Source of the DNA: Streptomyces sp. 150FB
GTDB taxonomy: Bacteria > Actinomycetota > Actinomycetes > Streptomycetales > Streptomycetaceae
Reading direction: 5' to 3'
Length of the DNA: 40,073 nucleotides
NCBI RefSeq assembly: GCF_000818195.1
Contig: NZ_JTHL01000001.1
Coordinates: 8,565,499-8,605,571 of the forward strand
This document shows positions 39,862 to 40,073 of this stretch, one piece after another; the first letter of the stretch is position 1, and each line of letters starts with the position of its first letter. The translations under genes and the position numbers were made by a program. The notes below the pieces were generated by a model. That model was given only the letters and a program-made list of their open reading frames with translations, was not told the DNA's origin and did not search any database.

Positions 39862-40073
39862 TCAGCCGAGCAGCCGCAGCGAGGTCGCCGATCTGCCGAG
39901 ACGGACCGTCTGACCCCAGGTCAGCTCCAGCGCGTCGCTCTCCATGCCGTCGCCGAACACCACCAGGCTGTCCGACTCGACCGTCAGCCGCAGCCGGTCC
40001 GAGCGTTCCAGCACGCCTTCGACGAGAGTGGTGCCGGTGGCGGGCGACGGCCAGGCCTCCCGTACGTACCAGA
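39862..40073 (-). CDS. C-terminal fragment of an unrecognised protein (runs off the right edge)
   Basis: The frame is open from the window edge for 70 residues to a TGA at 39864-39862: WYVREAWPSPATGTTLVEG, LRLTVESDSLVVFGDGMESD, ALELTWGQTVRLGRS. The run of short beta strands with FGDG resembles the C-terminal sandwich of NAD/diacylglycerol-kinase-like proteins, but this is only a hint. A good codon pattern and a terminator hairpin right after the stop make it a real gene end. Confidence 0.65.
   Translation of the reverse strand, partial: WYVREAWPSPATGTTLVEGVLERSDRLRLTVESDSLVVFGDGMESDALELTWGQTVRLGRSATSLRLLG

Overview
The window is chromosomal DNA of a Streptomyces-type actinomycete. It is strongly GC-rich, third codon positions are almost always G or C, many genes start with GTG, and the content is typical of the genus: serine/threonine kinases, ECF sigma factors, DUF4232 and SH3-like secreted proteins, a peptidase-inhibitor I36 protein, ROK and TetR regulators. 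I see no rRNA, tRNA, CRISPR array, transposase or phage gene.

Layout. 1-3.6 kb (minus strand): N-terminal part of a Ser/Thr kinase, an L-asparaginase and an MFS transporter. 3.7-6.2 kb: a TetR gene divergent from the MFS gene; a second TetR gene that looks leaderless; a small membrane protein; and, translationally coupled to it, the frameshifted and truncated relic of a carotenoid oxygenase. 6.3-10 kb: two DUF4232 secreted proteins sharing an identically spaced promoter-like element, a membrane Ser/Thr kinase, and an ECF-type sigma factor diverging from it. 10-11.4 kb: a small membrane protein coupled to an unusual HTH/coiled-coil/receiver protein. 11.5-14.1 kb: a polar amino acid ABC operon behind tandem 16-bp direct repeats. 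14.3-18.5 kb: an FCD/GntR regulator, two different DapA/NanA-family aldolases and a NanT-like MFS transporter around a perfect 28-bp palindrome.

18.5-23.2 kb holds the most striking content: a two-gene RNA-repair operon. The first gene fuses an RNA ligase to a polynucleotide-kinase-like P-loop domain. The second joins an MJ1316/DUF504 RNA-end domain, an EEP nuclease/phosphatase, a 2H phosphoesterase and an archaeo-eukaryotic-type poly(A) polymerase-like nucleotidyltransferase. Together they carry candidate activities for recognising, healing, tailing and sealing broken RNA.

23.4-26.5 kb is a run of small genes: cupin, degenerate HD-domain, luciferase-domain, antitoxin-like, and HhH-GPD glycosylase without the catalytic lysine. 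In this stretch, and at several other genes, the stop codon lies in or next to short tandem repeats with periods of 13, 14, 16 or 17 nt. None is a multiple of three, so the repeats tend to put stop codons in several or all reading frames.

26.6-35.5 kb: an M81 (MlrC-like) metallopeptidase and a ROK repressor, divergent from a Dpp/Opp-type peptide ABC operon with a fused double ATPase; probably a peptide uptake and hydrolysis unit. 35.7-37.8 kb: an ECF sigma factor, a membrane protein likely to be its anti-sigma, and two small secreted proteins resembling the anti-sigma's extracellular domain. 38-39.6 kb: a secreted SGNH esterase behind a LacI-type operator and an I36-family secreted protein. 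The window ends in the C-terminal fragment of a gene I do not recognise.
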